Shown: in pieces, positions 9,508 to 19,135 of the stretch | How the letters are laid out: every line of letters starts with the position of its first letter | Numbering within the stretch: the stretch's first letter is position 1 | DNA from: Roseiarcus sp963765375 | GTDB lineage: Bacteria > Pseudomonadota > Alphaproteobacteria > Rhizobiales > Beijerinckiaceae | Assembly: GCA_963765375.1 (NCBI GenBank) | Contig: CAVXVZ010000005.1 | Location: 806,001 to 870,000 of the forward strand | DNA: 64,000 nucleotides | Reading direction: 5' to 3' | The notes under the pieces: generated by a model | Database searches by the model: none | The model's input: only the letters and a program-made list of their open reading frames with translations | Told to the model about the DNA's origin: nothing | Translations under genes and position numbers: made by a program

Positions 9508-12210
9508 ATGGCCCCAGCGAGCCGACCCGACAATGGACGCCCCGATCCGGACGCGCTTCTGGCGGCGTTCCGGCGAGAGACTGCGGGCCGGCTGAAGGTG
9601 TTCCTCGGCGCCGCGCCCGGCGTCGGCAAGACCTACGCGATGTTGCAAAACGCGCGGCGCCTCAAAGACGAAGGCGTTGATGTCGTTGTAGGCCTGGTCG
9701 AGACCCACGGCCGCGCCGAGACGAGCGCGCTCGTTCATGGGCTCGAGGTCCTGCCGCGGCGCAAGGTCGAGCACCATAGCCGCACGATCGAGGAATTCGA
9801 TCTCGACGCCGCGCTGGCGCGCAAGCCCAAGCTGATCATCGTCGACGAGCTCGCTCACACCAACTCCCCGGACAGCCGTCACCCCAAGCGCTGGCAGGAC
9901 GTTCAGGAATTGCTCGCCGCCGGCATCGACGTCTGGACGGCGCTCAACATCCAGCATCTCGAGAGCCTCGCCGACGTTGTCTCGCGCATCACCGGCGTTG
10001 TGGTGCGCGAGACCGTTCCCGACCGGGTCCTGCAGGAGGCCACCGACGTCGTTCTGGTCGATCTGACCCCCGACGAACTCATCCAGCGCCTGCATGAGGG
10101 CAAGGTCTATGTGCCGGAGACGGCCCGGCGGGCGACCCAGCATTTCTTCACTCCCGGCAATCTGACCGCATTGCGGGAGCTCGCGCTTCGCCGCACCGCT
10201 GATCGGGTCGACGACCAGATGGTCGACTATCTGCGCCAGAAAGCGATAGAGGGCCCTTGGGCGGCGTCCGAGCGCCTGCTCGCCTGCGTCGGGCCGGACG
10301 AAGTTTCGGAGCGCGTCATCAGGCGCGCGAGCCAGCTCGCGACCGGACTCAACGCGCCCTGGACCGCGGTTACGGTCGAGACCGTGGGCCAGGCCGCCGA
10401 CGCCAAGCGCGCCAATCGCCTCGCCAAGCTGTCCAGTCTCGCCGAACGTCTTGGCGGCGACGCGATGCGGTTGCAGGGGAGCGACTACACCGCCGAAATC
10501 CTCAGGCTTGCGGCGCGCGAAAACGTGACCCAGATCGTGCTTGGCCAGTCGCGGGCGGGATTGTTGCGACGCATTTTCGGCCGGTCGTTGCCGGAGGCGC
10601 TGATGCGCCATGCCGGCGGCATCGAGATCCATGTCGTCCCCGGCGAAGAGGCGCGGACATCGCTGTGGCCGCGGCTGAGGCCTCTTGTCAGCCGGAGGGG
10701 GCTTGGCGTCGAACTCGCAGGCGCGCTCGCCTCGGTTGCCTGCGCCGTGGTGGTCGGCGAAGCGCTTACCGCGGTTCTCAAGCTTCCCAATCTGTCGATG
10801 ATCTTCCTCACCGCGGTGTTGTTCAGCGCCGTGCGTTTCGGCACCCGCGCCGCGGTCATCGCCTCGCTCGCTTCGTTCGCCGCCTACAATTTCTTCTTCA
10901 TCCCGCCGATCTATACGTTCACGGTGGCGCAGCCGCAGGAACTGTTCGCTCTCCTCATCTTTCTCGCCGTCGCGGTGTTCGCTGGATCGCTGACCGGGCG
11001 CATCCGCGACCAGCGGGAGACGGTGATCAGGAACGCCGAAGTCACCCAGTCGCTCTACGACTACTCGCGCAAGCTTTCCGGCGCATCGAGCCCCGACGAC
11101 GTGCTATGGGCGGCTGCGGCGCATTTGCACTCGACGTTCGGCGGCCGCATCGTTCTCCTGGCTGCGGAAGGCGACGAGCTCCAGATTCGGGCCGCCTGGC
11201 CGCCCGACGCCCAGCTCGACCCCGCCGCTCTCGGCGCTGCGCGCTGGTCGCAGCAGAAAAGGGAGCCGGCGGGCTGGGGAACGGGGACGCTGCCGCGCGT
11301 CGCCTATCAGTTTCGACCCCTGGTCGCCGCGCGCGGGCCGATCGCGGTCTGCGGCTTCGAGCCGCATTCGACGGAGGAGCCGATCACGGCGGAGGATGAG
11401 CGCGCGCTGACGGCGGTCCTCGATCTGACCGCGATCGCCCTCGATCGGGCCCTGCTCGCGCGCGAAGCGGTGAACGCGGCGACGATGCAGGAAAACGAGA
11501 AGGTGCGTGACGCGCTTCTCAATTCGCTCTCGCACGACCTCCGCACGCCGCTCTCCTCGATCGCGGGCGCCGCGACCTCGCTGCGCGCGTTCGGCGACAA
11601 GATGAGTCCGTCCGAACGGCTCGAACTCCTGTCCTCGATCGAAGAGGAGACGGCGCGGCTGGCGCGCTTCGTCGCCAATCTGCTCGACATGTCGCGGATC
11701 GAAGCTGGCGGCCTCAAGGTCAATCGCGATCTGGTCGCCATCGCCGACGTGGTGCAGGGCGCGGTCGAACGCAGCCGGAGGGCGTTCCCGGGCCAGCCGC
11801 TGCGCGTCAGCCTCGCGCCGAACCTGCCTTTTGTGCGCGGCGACGACAAGCTGCTCGAGCAGGTGCTGTTCAATCTGCTCGACAACGCGCACAAATATGG
11901 CGGCGATGCAGGCGCGACCATTCATGCCCGCCAGGAGGGCGCGGAAGTCGTGCTCAGCGTCACCGACGAGGGCCCCGGAGTGAAGCAAGGCGAACTTGAA
12001 CGCATCTTCGAGAAATTCTACCGCGGCGGACGCGCCGACGGGCGCAAGGCTGGGACCGGCCTTGGCCTCTCGATCTCCCGCCGGCTGGTCGAAGCGATGG
12101 GCGGCGCGATCGTCGCCCAAAGCCCGGCGGTACGGCGGCGCGGAACCCGAATTGTCGTGCGCCTACCCGCCGCGCAAGCGACGGCCGCCGAGCCCAGACC
12201 TACCGCATGA
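9508..12210 (+). CDS. kdpD: Osmosensitive K+ channel sensor histidine kinase KdpD
   Basis: Membrane sensor kinase that controls kdp expression in response to K+ limitation. The 900-residue product has the usual order: KdpD N-terminal domain with Walker A GAAPGVGKT near residue 33, a Usp-like domain, a compact four-helix membrane region (about 400-500), a GAF-like domain, HisKA with phospho-acceptor His in SLSHDLRTPLS (H676), and a HATPase domain with NLLDNAHKYG and GTGLGLSIS. Its last codons overlap kdpE by four bases (ATGA), coupling their translation. Confidence 0.98.
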   Translation: MAPASRPDNGRPDPDALLAAFRRETAGRLKVFLGAAPGVGKTYAMLQNARRLKDEGVDVVVGLVETHGRAETSALVHGLEVLPRRKVEHHSRTIEEFDLDAALARKPKLIIVDELAHTNSPDSRHPKRWQDVQELLAAGIDVWTALNIQHLESLADVVSRITGVVVRETVPDRVLQEATDVVLVDLTPDELIQRLHEGKVYVPETARRATQHFFTPGNLTALRELALRRTADRVDDQMVDYLRQKAIEGPWAASERLLACVGPDEVSERVIRRASQLATGLNAPWTAVTVETVGQAADAKRANRLAKLSSLAERLGGDAMRLQGSDYTAEILRLAARENVTQIVLGQSRAGLLRRIFGRSLPEALMRHAGGIEIHVVPGEEARTSLWPRLRPLVSRRGLGVELAGALASVACAVVVGEALTAVLKLPNLSMIFLTAVLFSAVRFGTRAAVIASLASFAAYNFFFIPPIYTFTVAQPQELFALLIFLAVAVFAGSLTGRIRDQRETVIRNAEVTQSLYDYSRKLSGASSPDDVLWAAAAHLHSTFGGRIVLLAAEGDELQIRAAWPPDAQLDPAALGAARWSQQKREPAGWGTGTLPRVAYQFRPLVAARGPIAVCGFEPHSTEEPITAEDERALTAVLDLTAIALDRALLAREAVNAATMQENEKVRDALLNSLSHDLRTPLSSIAGAATSLRAFGDKMSPSERLELLSSIEEETARLARFVANLLDMSRIEAGGLKVNRDLVAIADVVQGAVERSRRAFPGQPLRVSLAPNLPFVRGDDKLLEQVLFNLLDNAHKYGGDAGATIHARQEGAEVVLSVTDEGPGVKQGELERIFEKFYRGGRADGRKAGTGLGLSISRRLVEAMGGAIVAQSPAVRRRGTRIVVRLPAAQATAAEPRPTA

Positions 12211-12893
12211 AGGAGCCTCGCGTTCTGGTGGTCGACGATGAGCCGCAGATTCAGCGGTTTCTCAGCGTCGCGCTCAGCGCCGCCGGCTTCCAGGTGCAAA
12301 TGGCGGAAACCGGCGCGCAGGCCTTGCGGCTGGCCGCGACCGGGGCGCCCGATCTCATTGTGCTCGACCTCGGCCTGCCCGACCGGGACGGCAAGGACGT
12401 CCTGCGCGACATCCGCCAGTTCTCGACGACCCCGGTCATCGTCCTTTCGGCGCGCGATCGTGAGGCGGAGAAGATCGAGGCGCTCGATCTCGGGGCCGAC
12501 GATTACGTCGAAAAGCCGTTCGGGATCGGCGAGCTGACGGCGAGGCTCAGGGCCGCGCTGCGACACGCGGCGCATGCGGCGCGGCCGGCCCAGCGGATCG
12601 AAATCGACGGCGTCACGATGGATTTCGACAAGCGCCTTGTCACCCGGGACGGGGCGCCGATCAAGCTGACGCCAAAAGAATACGACCTGCTCGCCGTCTT
12701 GTTTCGAAATGCCGGCCGGGTCGTGACCCATCGCCAGATCCTGGCCGCGGTCTGGGGTCCGGCGCATGGCGAGGACACCCAGTACCTCAGGGTCTTCATC
12801 GGCCAGCTCAGGGCGAAGATCGAACGCGATCCGACCGCGCCGGCGATCGTCAAAACCGAGCCGGGCGTCGGCTACCGCGCCGCCGAGCCCTGA
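12207..12893 (+). CDS. kdpE: Response regulator KdpE
   Basis: OmpR-family transcription factor partnered with KdpD. The 228-residue protein has a receiver domain with acidic pair DDE (residues 10-12), phospho-acceptor D54 in LDLGLPDRDG and the conserved Lys in VEKPFGIGEL, followed by a winged-helix C-terminal domain with LTPKEYDLLAVLF and GVGYRAAEP. It closes the kdp operon; the next gene starts 184 bases on and belongs to urea transport. Confidence 0.97.
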   Translation: MKEPRVLVVDDEPQIQRFLSVALSAAGFQVQMAETGAQALRLAATGAPDLIVLDLGLPDRDGKDVLRDIRQFSTTPVIVLSARDREAEKIEALDLGADDYVEKPFGIGELTARLRAALRHAAHAARPAQRIEIDGVTMDFDKRLVTRDGAPIKLTPKEYDLLAVLFRNAGRVVTHRQILAAVWGPAHGEDTQYLRVFIGQLRAKIERDPTAPAIVKTEPGVGYRAAEP

Positions 12894-13077
12894 GGCGAAT
12901 AAGCGTCCGCCGCTCAACGTCGATGATCAATTCTTCGGCGCCGCCGCTTTATTTTCCGGCGCCTACCACGCGAATCGTTGGAGAATCGCTGGCACGCTCG
13001 TTGCGAAGTCGAGCCCGGCCCCAGTTGGGGTCGAGCTCCGCCGCCCTGCTCAACGGGCGCAAGCGACGAGGTTGAAC

Positions 13078-14377
13078 ATGTCGTTGACGAGACGGATTTT
13101 TCTAAGCGCGGCCGGCGCAGCCCTGGGAGGGGCGCTTGCGTTCGGCGCGCCTGCCGCCATGGCGGCTGACGATACGATCAAGATCGGCATCCTGCATTCG
13201 CTGTCCGGCACCATGGCGATCAGCGAGACCACGCTCAAGGATGTGATGCTGATGCTGATCGACGAGCAGAACCAGAAGGGCGGGGTGCTCGGCAAGAAAC
13301 TCGAGGCGGTGGTCGTCGATCCCGCGTCGAACTGGCCGCTGTTCGCCGAGAAGGCCAAAGAGCTGATCGAAAAGGACAAAGTGTCGGTCGTCTTCGGCTG
13401 CTGGACGTCGGTGTCGCGCAAATCCGTGCTGCCGGTGTTCAAGGAACTCAATTCGATGCTGTTCTATCCGGTCCAGTACGAGGGCGAGGAATCGGAACGC
13501 AACGTCTTCTATACCGGCGCCGCCCCCAACCAGCAGGCCATTCCCGCCGTCGACTATCTGATGAGCGAGGACGGCGGATCGGTGAAGCGTTGGGTGCTCG
13601 AAGGCACCGACTACGTCTATCCGCGCACGACCAACAAGATCCTCGCCGCCTACCTAAAATTGAAAGGCGTCCCGGACGAAGACGTCATGATCAACTATAC
13701 GCCGTTCGGCTTCTCCGACTGGCAGACTGAGGTGTCGAAGATCAAGGCCTTCGGCTCGGCGGGCAAGAAGACGGCGGTGGTCTCGACCATCAACGGCGAC
13801 GCGAACGTGCCGTTCTACAAGGAGCTCGGCAACCAGGGGATCAAGGCGACCGACATCCCGGTCGTCGCGTTCTCGGTCGGCGAGGAAGAACTTGCCGGTC
13901 TCGACACCAAGCCGCTGGTCGGGCACCTCGCGGCGTGGAACTATTTCGAAATCGATCGATACGCCGGCGAACAAGGACTTCATCGCCAAATGGCATGAGT
14001 TCACCAAGAAGCCGAACCGCACCACCAACGACCCGATGGAGGCCCATTACATCGGCTTCAACATGTGGGTGAAGGCGGTCGAGAAAGCGCAAAGCTTCGA
14101 CGCCGACAAGGTGATCCCGGCGATGATCGGAGTCGCGGTGCCCAACCTCACCGGCGGCCTGTCGACGATGATGCCCAACCACCACATCACCAAGCCCGTC
14201 TATATCGGCGAGATCCAGGGCGACGGCCAGCTCAACACGGTCTGGCAGACGCCGGGCACGCTGGTGGCGCAGGAATGGTCGCCCTATCTCGAGGGCTCGC
14301 GCGATCTGATCGCCGATTGGCGTCCGCCGATGTCCTGCGGCAACTTCAACGTCAAGACCGGCAAGTGCGGCGGTTGA
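13078..14377 (+). pseudogene. urtA: Urea ABC transporter substrate-binding protein UrtA, frameshifted
   Basis: Periplasmic urea-binding component of UrtABCDE. The N-terminus carries a twin-arginine-type signal (TRRIFLSAAGAALGG), followed by typical UrtA sequence such as IGILHSLSGTMAISE, QYEGEESERNV and FSVGEEELAGLD. After AAWNYFE the frame breaks: the matching continuation SIDTPANKDFIAKWHEF, through to the normal C-terminus SCGNFNVKTGKCGG, lies one base over. One extra A in GAAA at 13948-13951 explains it and would restore about 432 residues. Both halves are otherwise intact, so this is either a very recent lesion or a sequencing error. It is the first of five urt genes in a row. Confidence 0.9.
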
Positions 14378-14594
14378 CGCGACGCTGAAAAACGGTCGAC
14401 CCTGGCCCCTCTCCCGCATAGCTCTTTCTTCGTTGGAGCGTCTGATGCGGGGGAGGGCATGGTCGCTCCTACCGATGATCGAGAGCAGCCGCATCGGGCT
14501 TCCCTGCAAGCGCATTGCGTGCGCAAATGCCTCCACGGGCTCCATTGCCCGATGAGAGACAACCGAAATCGGGCGCTGCGTTGAAAGGAGAATC

Positions 14595-16241
14595 ATGACG
14601 TCGTCGAACGCCTGTCGTGTCGCGCCTCATGATTTCGTGCGCGGCCTTGGGTTGCGCGCCCTCCGCGCACTTGGCGTCGTCGTGTTCATCGCCATCGCAG
14701 GCGGCGCCCGCGCCGACGCCGTCGACGACACGCTTGCGAAGTTTCTCGACGACAAATTTCCGCAAACCGCGGCGGCGATCGGCGAGTTGGCGGCCGAGGC
14801 GCCGCCACAGGCCGCGGCCATTCTGGAGGCTCTCGGCGACAATCGTCTGCTGATCGATCCCGCCGATCATCTGGTTGCCTACAAGACCGCGGCGGGGGCA
14901 ATCCTCAACGCCAAGACGGGCGAGCCTGTTCAAGGCGTCGACGCCGCCGCCTTCAAGAAGGTCCGCGTCAACAACGCGCTGAGAAGCACGATCGAAGGCG
15001 CGATGGGGTCGCTGACCCTCGCCAATCCCGACCCCGAGAAGCGGCTCGCCGCGGCCGAGGACGTCTTCAGAACCCACAACGCAAAGGCGCTGCCGGCGCT
15101 TCAGGCGCAGCTCGCCAAGGAGAGCGACCCGCGGGTCGCCGCCGCTTTGAAGCTCGCCCAGGCGTCGATCTTCGCCACCAGCGACAGCGCCTCGCCGCAA
15201 GATCGTCTCTCGGCGATCGCGACGCTGAAGGAGCGCGGCGACCAGGACGCGCAAAGCCTCATCGACGGCATCGCCCAGAAAGCCACCGACCCGGCGGTAA
15301 AGACCGCCGCCGCATCGGCGCTGAGCGCGATCCATACCCGCCTGGCCCTATGGGGCGTGGCGCAGAACCTCTGGTATGGGCTTTCGGCGTCGTCGGTCCT
15401 GCTGCTTGCGGCGATCGGCCTTGCGATCACCTTCGGCGTCATGGGCGTCATCAACATGGCGCACGGCGAGATGGTGATGCTCGGCGCCTATTCGACCTAT
15501 GTCGTGCAGACGCTCCTGCCGCCCTCGTTGCAGAATTGGTCGCTCGCATTCGCCATCCCGCTCGCCTTTGTCGTCGCCGGCGCGGTCGGCATCGCGATCG
15601 AGCGTCTCGTGATCCGCTTTCTCTATACCCGCCCGCTCGAAACGCTGCTCGCGACCTGGGGCGTGTCGCTCATCCTGCAGCAATTGGTCCGCAGCCTGTT
15701 CGGCGCCAACAACCGCCTGGTCAGCAATCCGCCGTTCATGTCGGGCGCGTTCGAGATCGGCGGCCTGTCGATCACCACCAACCGGCTTTGGATCATCGTG
15801 CTCTCGGCGCTCGTCTTCATCGGGCTGCAACTTGTGCTGCGCGCGACGCCCTTCGGCCTGCAGATGCGTGCTGTCACCCAGAACCGCCGCATGGCGGCGT
15901 CGATGGGCATTTCGACCGCCCGCATCGACATGCTGGCCTTCGGTCTGGGATCGGGGGTCGCCGGAATCGCCGGGGTGGCGCTGTCGCAGATCGACAACGT
16001 CTCGCCGAACCTCGGACAGGGCTATATCATCGACAGCTTCATGGTGGTCGTGTTCGGCGGGGTCGGAAACTTATGGGGCACGGCGTTCGGCGCGCTCCTG
16101 ATCGGGCTCGCCAACAAGCTGCTCGAGCCGCTCATCGGCGCGGTCCAAGGCCAGATCGTGCTCCTGATCTTCATCATCCTCTTCATCCAGCGACGGCCCC
16201 GAGGGCTCTTCGCGCTCCGCGGGCGGGCGGTGGAAGCATGA
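14595..16241 (+). CDS. urtB: Urea ABC transporter permease UrtB
   Basis: One of two membrane permeases of the urea transporter. The 548-residue protein has an N-terminal signal-like segment ending near residue 41, a long periplasmic region typical of UrtB (about 42-240), then a LivH-type permease of roughly eight helices with GVINMAHGEMVMLGAY and FGGVGNLWGTAFGA. The 217-base gap after urtA holds no gene. Its end overlaps urtC by four bases. Confidence 0.96.
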   Translation: MTSSNACRVAPHDFVRGLGLRALRALGVVVFIAIAGGARADAVDDTLAKFLDDKFPQTAAAIGELAAEAPPQAAAILEALGDNRLLIDPADHLVAYKTAAGAILNAKTGEPVQGVDAAAFKKVRVNNALRSTIEGAMGSLTLANPDPEKRLAAAEDVFRTHNAKALPALQAQLAKESDPRVAAALKLAQASIFATSDSASPQDRLSAIATLKERGDQDAQSLIDGIAQKATDPAVKTAAASALSAIHTRLALWGVAQNLWYGLSASSVLLLAAIGLAITFGVMGVINMAHGEMVMLGAYSTYVVQTLLPPSLQNWSLAFAIPLAFVVAGAVGIAIERLVIRFLYTRPLETLLATWGVSLILQQLVRSLFGANNRLVSNPPFMSGAFEIGGLSITTNRLWIIVLSALVFIGLQLVLRATPFGLQMRAVTQNRRMAASMGISTARIDMLAFGLGSGVAGIAGVALSQIDNVSPNLGQGYIIDSFMVVVFGGVGNLWGTAFGALLIGLANKLLEPLIGAVQGQIVLLIFIILFIQRRPRGLFALRGRAVEA

Positions 16242-17362
16242 GCGCGCGGCTCAACCAGCTCGGCCTCGTGTTCGTCACGATCCTTATTGTCGCAGCCATC
16301 CTGGTGCCGCTGCTGTCACTGGCGGTTGCGGCGGACTCGGCCTTCTACCTGCCGCCCTATCTGGTGCAGCTGCTGGGGAAATATCTGTGCTACGCGATCC
16401 TCGCCGTCGCGCTCGATCTCGTCTGGGGCTATTGCGGCATCCTGTCGCTCGGCCATGGCGCGTTCTTCGCCCTCGGCGGCTATGCGATGGGCATGTATCT
16501 GATGCGGCAGATCGGAACCCGCGGCGTCTACGCCAATCCGATCCTCCCGGATTTCATGGTGTTCCTGAACTGGAAGGAGCTGCCCGTCGCCTGGTGGGGG
16601 TTCAACTGGTTCCCGTACGCGATGCTGATGGTGGTGCTGGCCCCTGGGCTGCTGGCGCTCGCCTTCGGCTGGTTCGCGTTCCGGTCGCGCGTCACCGGCG
16701 TCTATCTCTCGATCATCACTCAGGCGATGACCTTCGCGCTGTTCAAGGAATTCTTCCGCAACGACTTCGGCTTCGGCGGCAACAACGGCCTGACCGACTT
16801 CAAGGACCTGCTCGGCTTCTCCCTCCAGTCGGCGTCGACCAAAGCCGCGCTGTTCGCCGCCAGCGCCATCGCGCTCATCCTCGCCTACGTCGTTTCGCGG
16901 GCGATCACCGCCTCGAAATACGGCAAGGCGCTGGTTGCGGTGCGCGACGCCGAGAGCCGGATGCGCTTTCTCGGCTATCGGGTCGAGAATTATAAGCTGT
17001 TTGTCTTTGTGGTATCTGCCGTGATCGCGGGCATTGCCGGCGCGCTTTATGTGCCCCAGGTCGGCATCATCAATCCCAGCGAATTTGCGCCCGCAAACTC
17101 GATCGAGGCGGCGATCTGGGTTGCGGTCGGCGGGCGCGGGACGCTGATCGGCGCGGCGCTCGGCGCGATCGCGGTCAACTTCGCCAAGACCTATTTCACC
17201 GGCGCGTTCCCCGAATACTGGCTTTACGGGCTTGGCCTGCTGTTTGTGCTCGGCACCCTGTTCCTGCCCCGCGGCCTGCTTGGTCTTGTCCTGCGAGGCG
17301 CCGAGCCGAAGCCCCGCGAAATCATTTCCGTCGATGCGGTCGAGGAAGGCGCCGAGCCATGA
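16238..17362 (+). CDS. urtC: Urea ABC transporter permease UrtC
   Basis: Second membrane permease, LivM type, 374 residues with about nine helices. Characteristic phrases are LDLVWGYCGILSLGHGAFFALGGYAMG, split here as DLVWGYCGIL and LGHGAFFALGG, and AVGGRGTLIGAALGA near the end. The ATG overlaps the urtB stop (ATGA), and the C-terminus overlaps urtD in the same way, so translation of urtB, C and D is coupled. Confidence 0.96.
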   Translation: MSARLNQLGLVFVTILIVAAILVPLLSLAVAADSAFYLPPYLVQLLGKYLCYAILAVALDLVWGYCGILSLGHGAFFALGGYAMGMYLMRQIGTRGVYANPILPDFMVFLNWKELPVAWWGFNWFPYAMLMVVLAPGLLALAFGWFAFRSRVTGVYLSIITQAMTFALFKEFFRNDFGFGGNNGLTDFKDLLGFSLQSASTKAALFAASAIALILAYVVSRAITASKYGKALVAVRDAESRMRFLGYRVENYKLFVFVVSAVIAGIAGALYVPQVGIINPSEFAPANSIEAAIWVAVGGRGTLIGAALGAIAVNFAKTYFTGAFPEYWLYGLGLLFVLGTLFLPRGLLGLVLRGAEPKPREIISVDAVEEGAEP

Positions 17363-18123
17363 GCGACGCCGGCGCCCCGAGCTTGACCCAGACGCTGCTC
17401 TACCTCGACGGCGTCAGCGTGTCGTTCGACGGCTATAAGGCGCTGCGCAGCCTGTCGCTCGTGCTTTTGCCCGGGGAGATGCGCGCGATCATCGGCCCCA
17501 ACGGCGCCGGCAAGACGACGATGATGGACGTCATCACCGGCAAAACCCGCCCCGACGAAGGCGAAGTGTTGTTCGACGGCCGGCATGATCTGACCAAGCT
17601 CGACGAAGCCGAGATCGCGACCCTCGGGGTCGGGCGCAAGTTCCAAAAGCCGACAGTGTTCGAATATCACACGGTCGAGGACAATCTCCTGCTGGCGACC
17701 AAGGCGCCGCGCAGCGTCCGCGCCACCCTGTTCGGGCGCGAAGACTCGAAGACGCTGCAAACGATCGACGCCATTCTCGCCACGACCCGGCTCACAGACC
17801 ACCGGGCGCGGGTCGCCGGATCGCTGTCGCACGGGCAGAAGCAATGGCTCGAGATCGGCATGCTCCTGGCGCAGGACCCGAAGCTCCTCCTGGTCGACGA
17901 GCCGGTCGCCGGCATGACCGACAGCGAGACCGCGGCGACCGCCAATCTCCTGCGCGAAATCGCGCGCGATCATTCGGTGATCGTCGTCGAGCATGACATG
18001 CACTTCGTCCGTGAGCTCGGCGTCAAGGTGACGTGCCTGCATGAGGGCTCCGTGCTGGCTGAAGGCACGCTCGACCAGGTCAGCGCCGACCCGCGGGTCG
18101 TCGAAGTCTATCTGGGGCGGTGA
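17359..18123 (+). CDS. urtD: Urea ABC transporter ATP-binding protein UrtD
   Basis: LivG-like ATPase of 254 residues. Walker A is IGPNGAGKTT near residue 46, the signature is SLSHGQKQWLEIGMLL, Walker B is LLLVDEPVAGMTD, and the switch His lies in VVEHDMHFVR. The start overlaps the urtC stop. Three bases separate it from urtE. Confidence 0.96.
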   Translation: MSDAGAPSLTQTLLYLDGVSVSFDGYKALRSLSLVLLPGEMRAIIGPNGAGKTTMMDVITGKTRPDEGEVLFDGRHDLTKLDEAEIATLGVGRKFQKPTVFEYHTVEDNLLLATKAPRSVRATLFGREDSKTLQTIDAILATTRLTDHRARVAGSLSHGQKQWLEIGMLLAQDPKLLLVDEPVAGMTDSETAATANLLREIARDHSVIVVEHDMHFVRELGVKVTCLHEGSVLAEGTLDQVSADPRVVEVYLGR

Positions 18124-18126
18124 GTC

Positions 18127-18822
18127 ATGCTGAATGTCGATCACATCGATCTCTATTACGGCGCAGCCCAGGCGCTTCGTTCGGTGTCGCTCAAGGCCGA
18201 AGTGGGGCGAATCCTTTGCGTTCTCGGCCGCAACGGCGTCGGCAAGTCTTCGCTGTTGCGCGCCATCGTCGGTCAACACGGCATCGCCTCAGGCTCGATC
18301 CAATGGAACGGCAAGGAGATGAGCTCGCTTTCGCCCCACCAGCGGGCGCGGGCCGGTTTCGGCTACGTTCCGCAGGGGCGCGAGATTTTCCCGCTTCTTT
18401 CGGTCAAGGAGAACCTGCAGACCGGCTTCGCGACCTTGCCGCGCGACGAGCGCGCCATCGACGACGAGATTTTCAGCCTGTTTCCCGTTCTCAACGACAT
18501 GCTGGGGCGGCGCGGCGGCGACCTGTCGGGCGGGCAACAGCAGCAGCTCGCGATCGGGCGCGCGCTGGTGACGCGCCCGAAGCTCCTTATTCTGGATGAG
18601 CCGACGGAAGGCATCCAGCCCTCGATCATCAAGGACATCGGCCGGGCGCTCGTGCATCTCAGGCGCAAGGGCGAGATGGCGATCCTGGTGGTCGAGCAAT
18701 ATTTCGAATGGGCTCGCGACATCGCCGACGACTACGCGGTCATGGACCGCGGCGCGGTCGTGCTCTCGGGCGCCCGCGAGACGATGAACGAGGAACAGGT
18801 GCGGGGTCGGATGACGGTTTGA
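18127..18822 (+). CDS. urtE: Urea ABC transporter ATP-binding protein UrtE
   Basis: LivF-like ATPase of 231 residues. Walker A is LGRNGVGKSSLL, the signature is DLSGGQQQQLAIGRAL, Walker B is LLILDEPTEGIQPS, and the switch region reads VVEQYFEWA. It ends the urt cluster. No urease or urea carboxylase genes follow within the window, so the enzyme that uses the imported urea must lie elsewhere. Confidence 0.96.
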   Translation: MLNVDHIDLYYGAAQALRSVSLKAEVGRILCVLGRNGVGKSSLLRAIVGQHGIASGSIQWNGKEMSSLSPHQRARAGFGYVPQGREIFPLLSVKENLQTGFATLPRDERAIDDEIFSLFPVLNDMLGRRGGDLSGGQQQQLAIGRALVTRPKLLILDEPTEGIQPSIIKDIGRALVHLRRKGEMAILVVEQYFEWARDIADDYAVMDRGAVVLSGARETMNEEQVRGRMTV

Positions 18823-18839
18823 AGGCCTCGCAACTATGT

Positions 18840-19110
18840 GAGCGGCGCCAGCCTCGGAGGCCCCGCTGTGCGGATCCGGGCGAAGGGGCGTCTCATTACT
18901 TCCTCGAAATTGCTTTTGAGGCCGCCGCCAGACCGATCGATGGCCCGACGCGGCGGCCCGCGTAGGAGAGCGATTCAAGTCAATCGCTCGGATCTTCTTC
19001 GGCGCGAGTTCGAGCGCGAGCGCGCGGGTGATCGTGTCGACCGCCGCCTTCGAGGCCGACATAGGCGCAGCCGTTGAACGCCGGCGCGCGCAGGATAAGC
19101 GGATGGCCAC
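18840..19110 (-). pseudogene. Decayed C-terminal fragment of a short-chain dehydrogenase
   Basis: Translating the minus strand at about 18979-19062 gives SASKAAVDTITRALALELAPK, the helix around the catalytic Tyr-x-x-x-Lys of SDR enzymes with the Tyr position changed (Met before SASK). Downstream residues drift between frames and no start, Rossmann motif or intact terminus is found. This fills the 313-base gap between urtE and the sedolisin gene. It is best read as a gene relic rather than a functional CDS. Confidence 0.5.
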
Positions 19111-19135
19111 GCCATTCAACGAGCTACGCCTCGCA

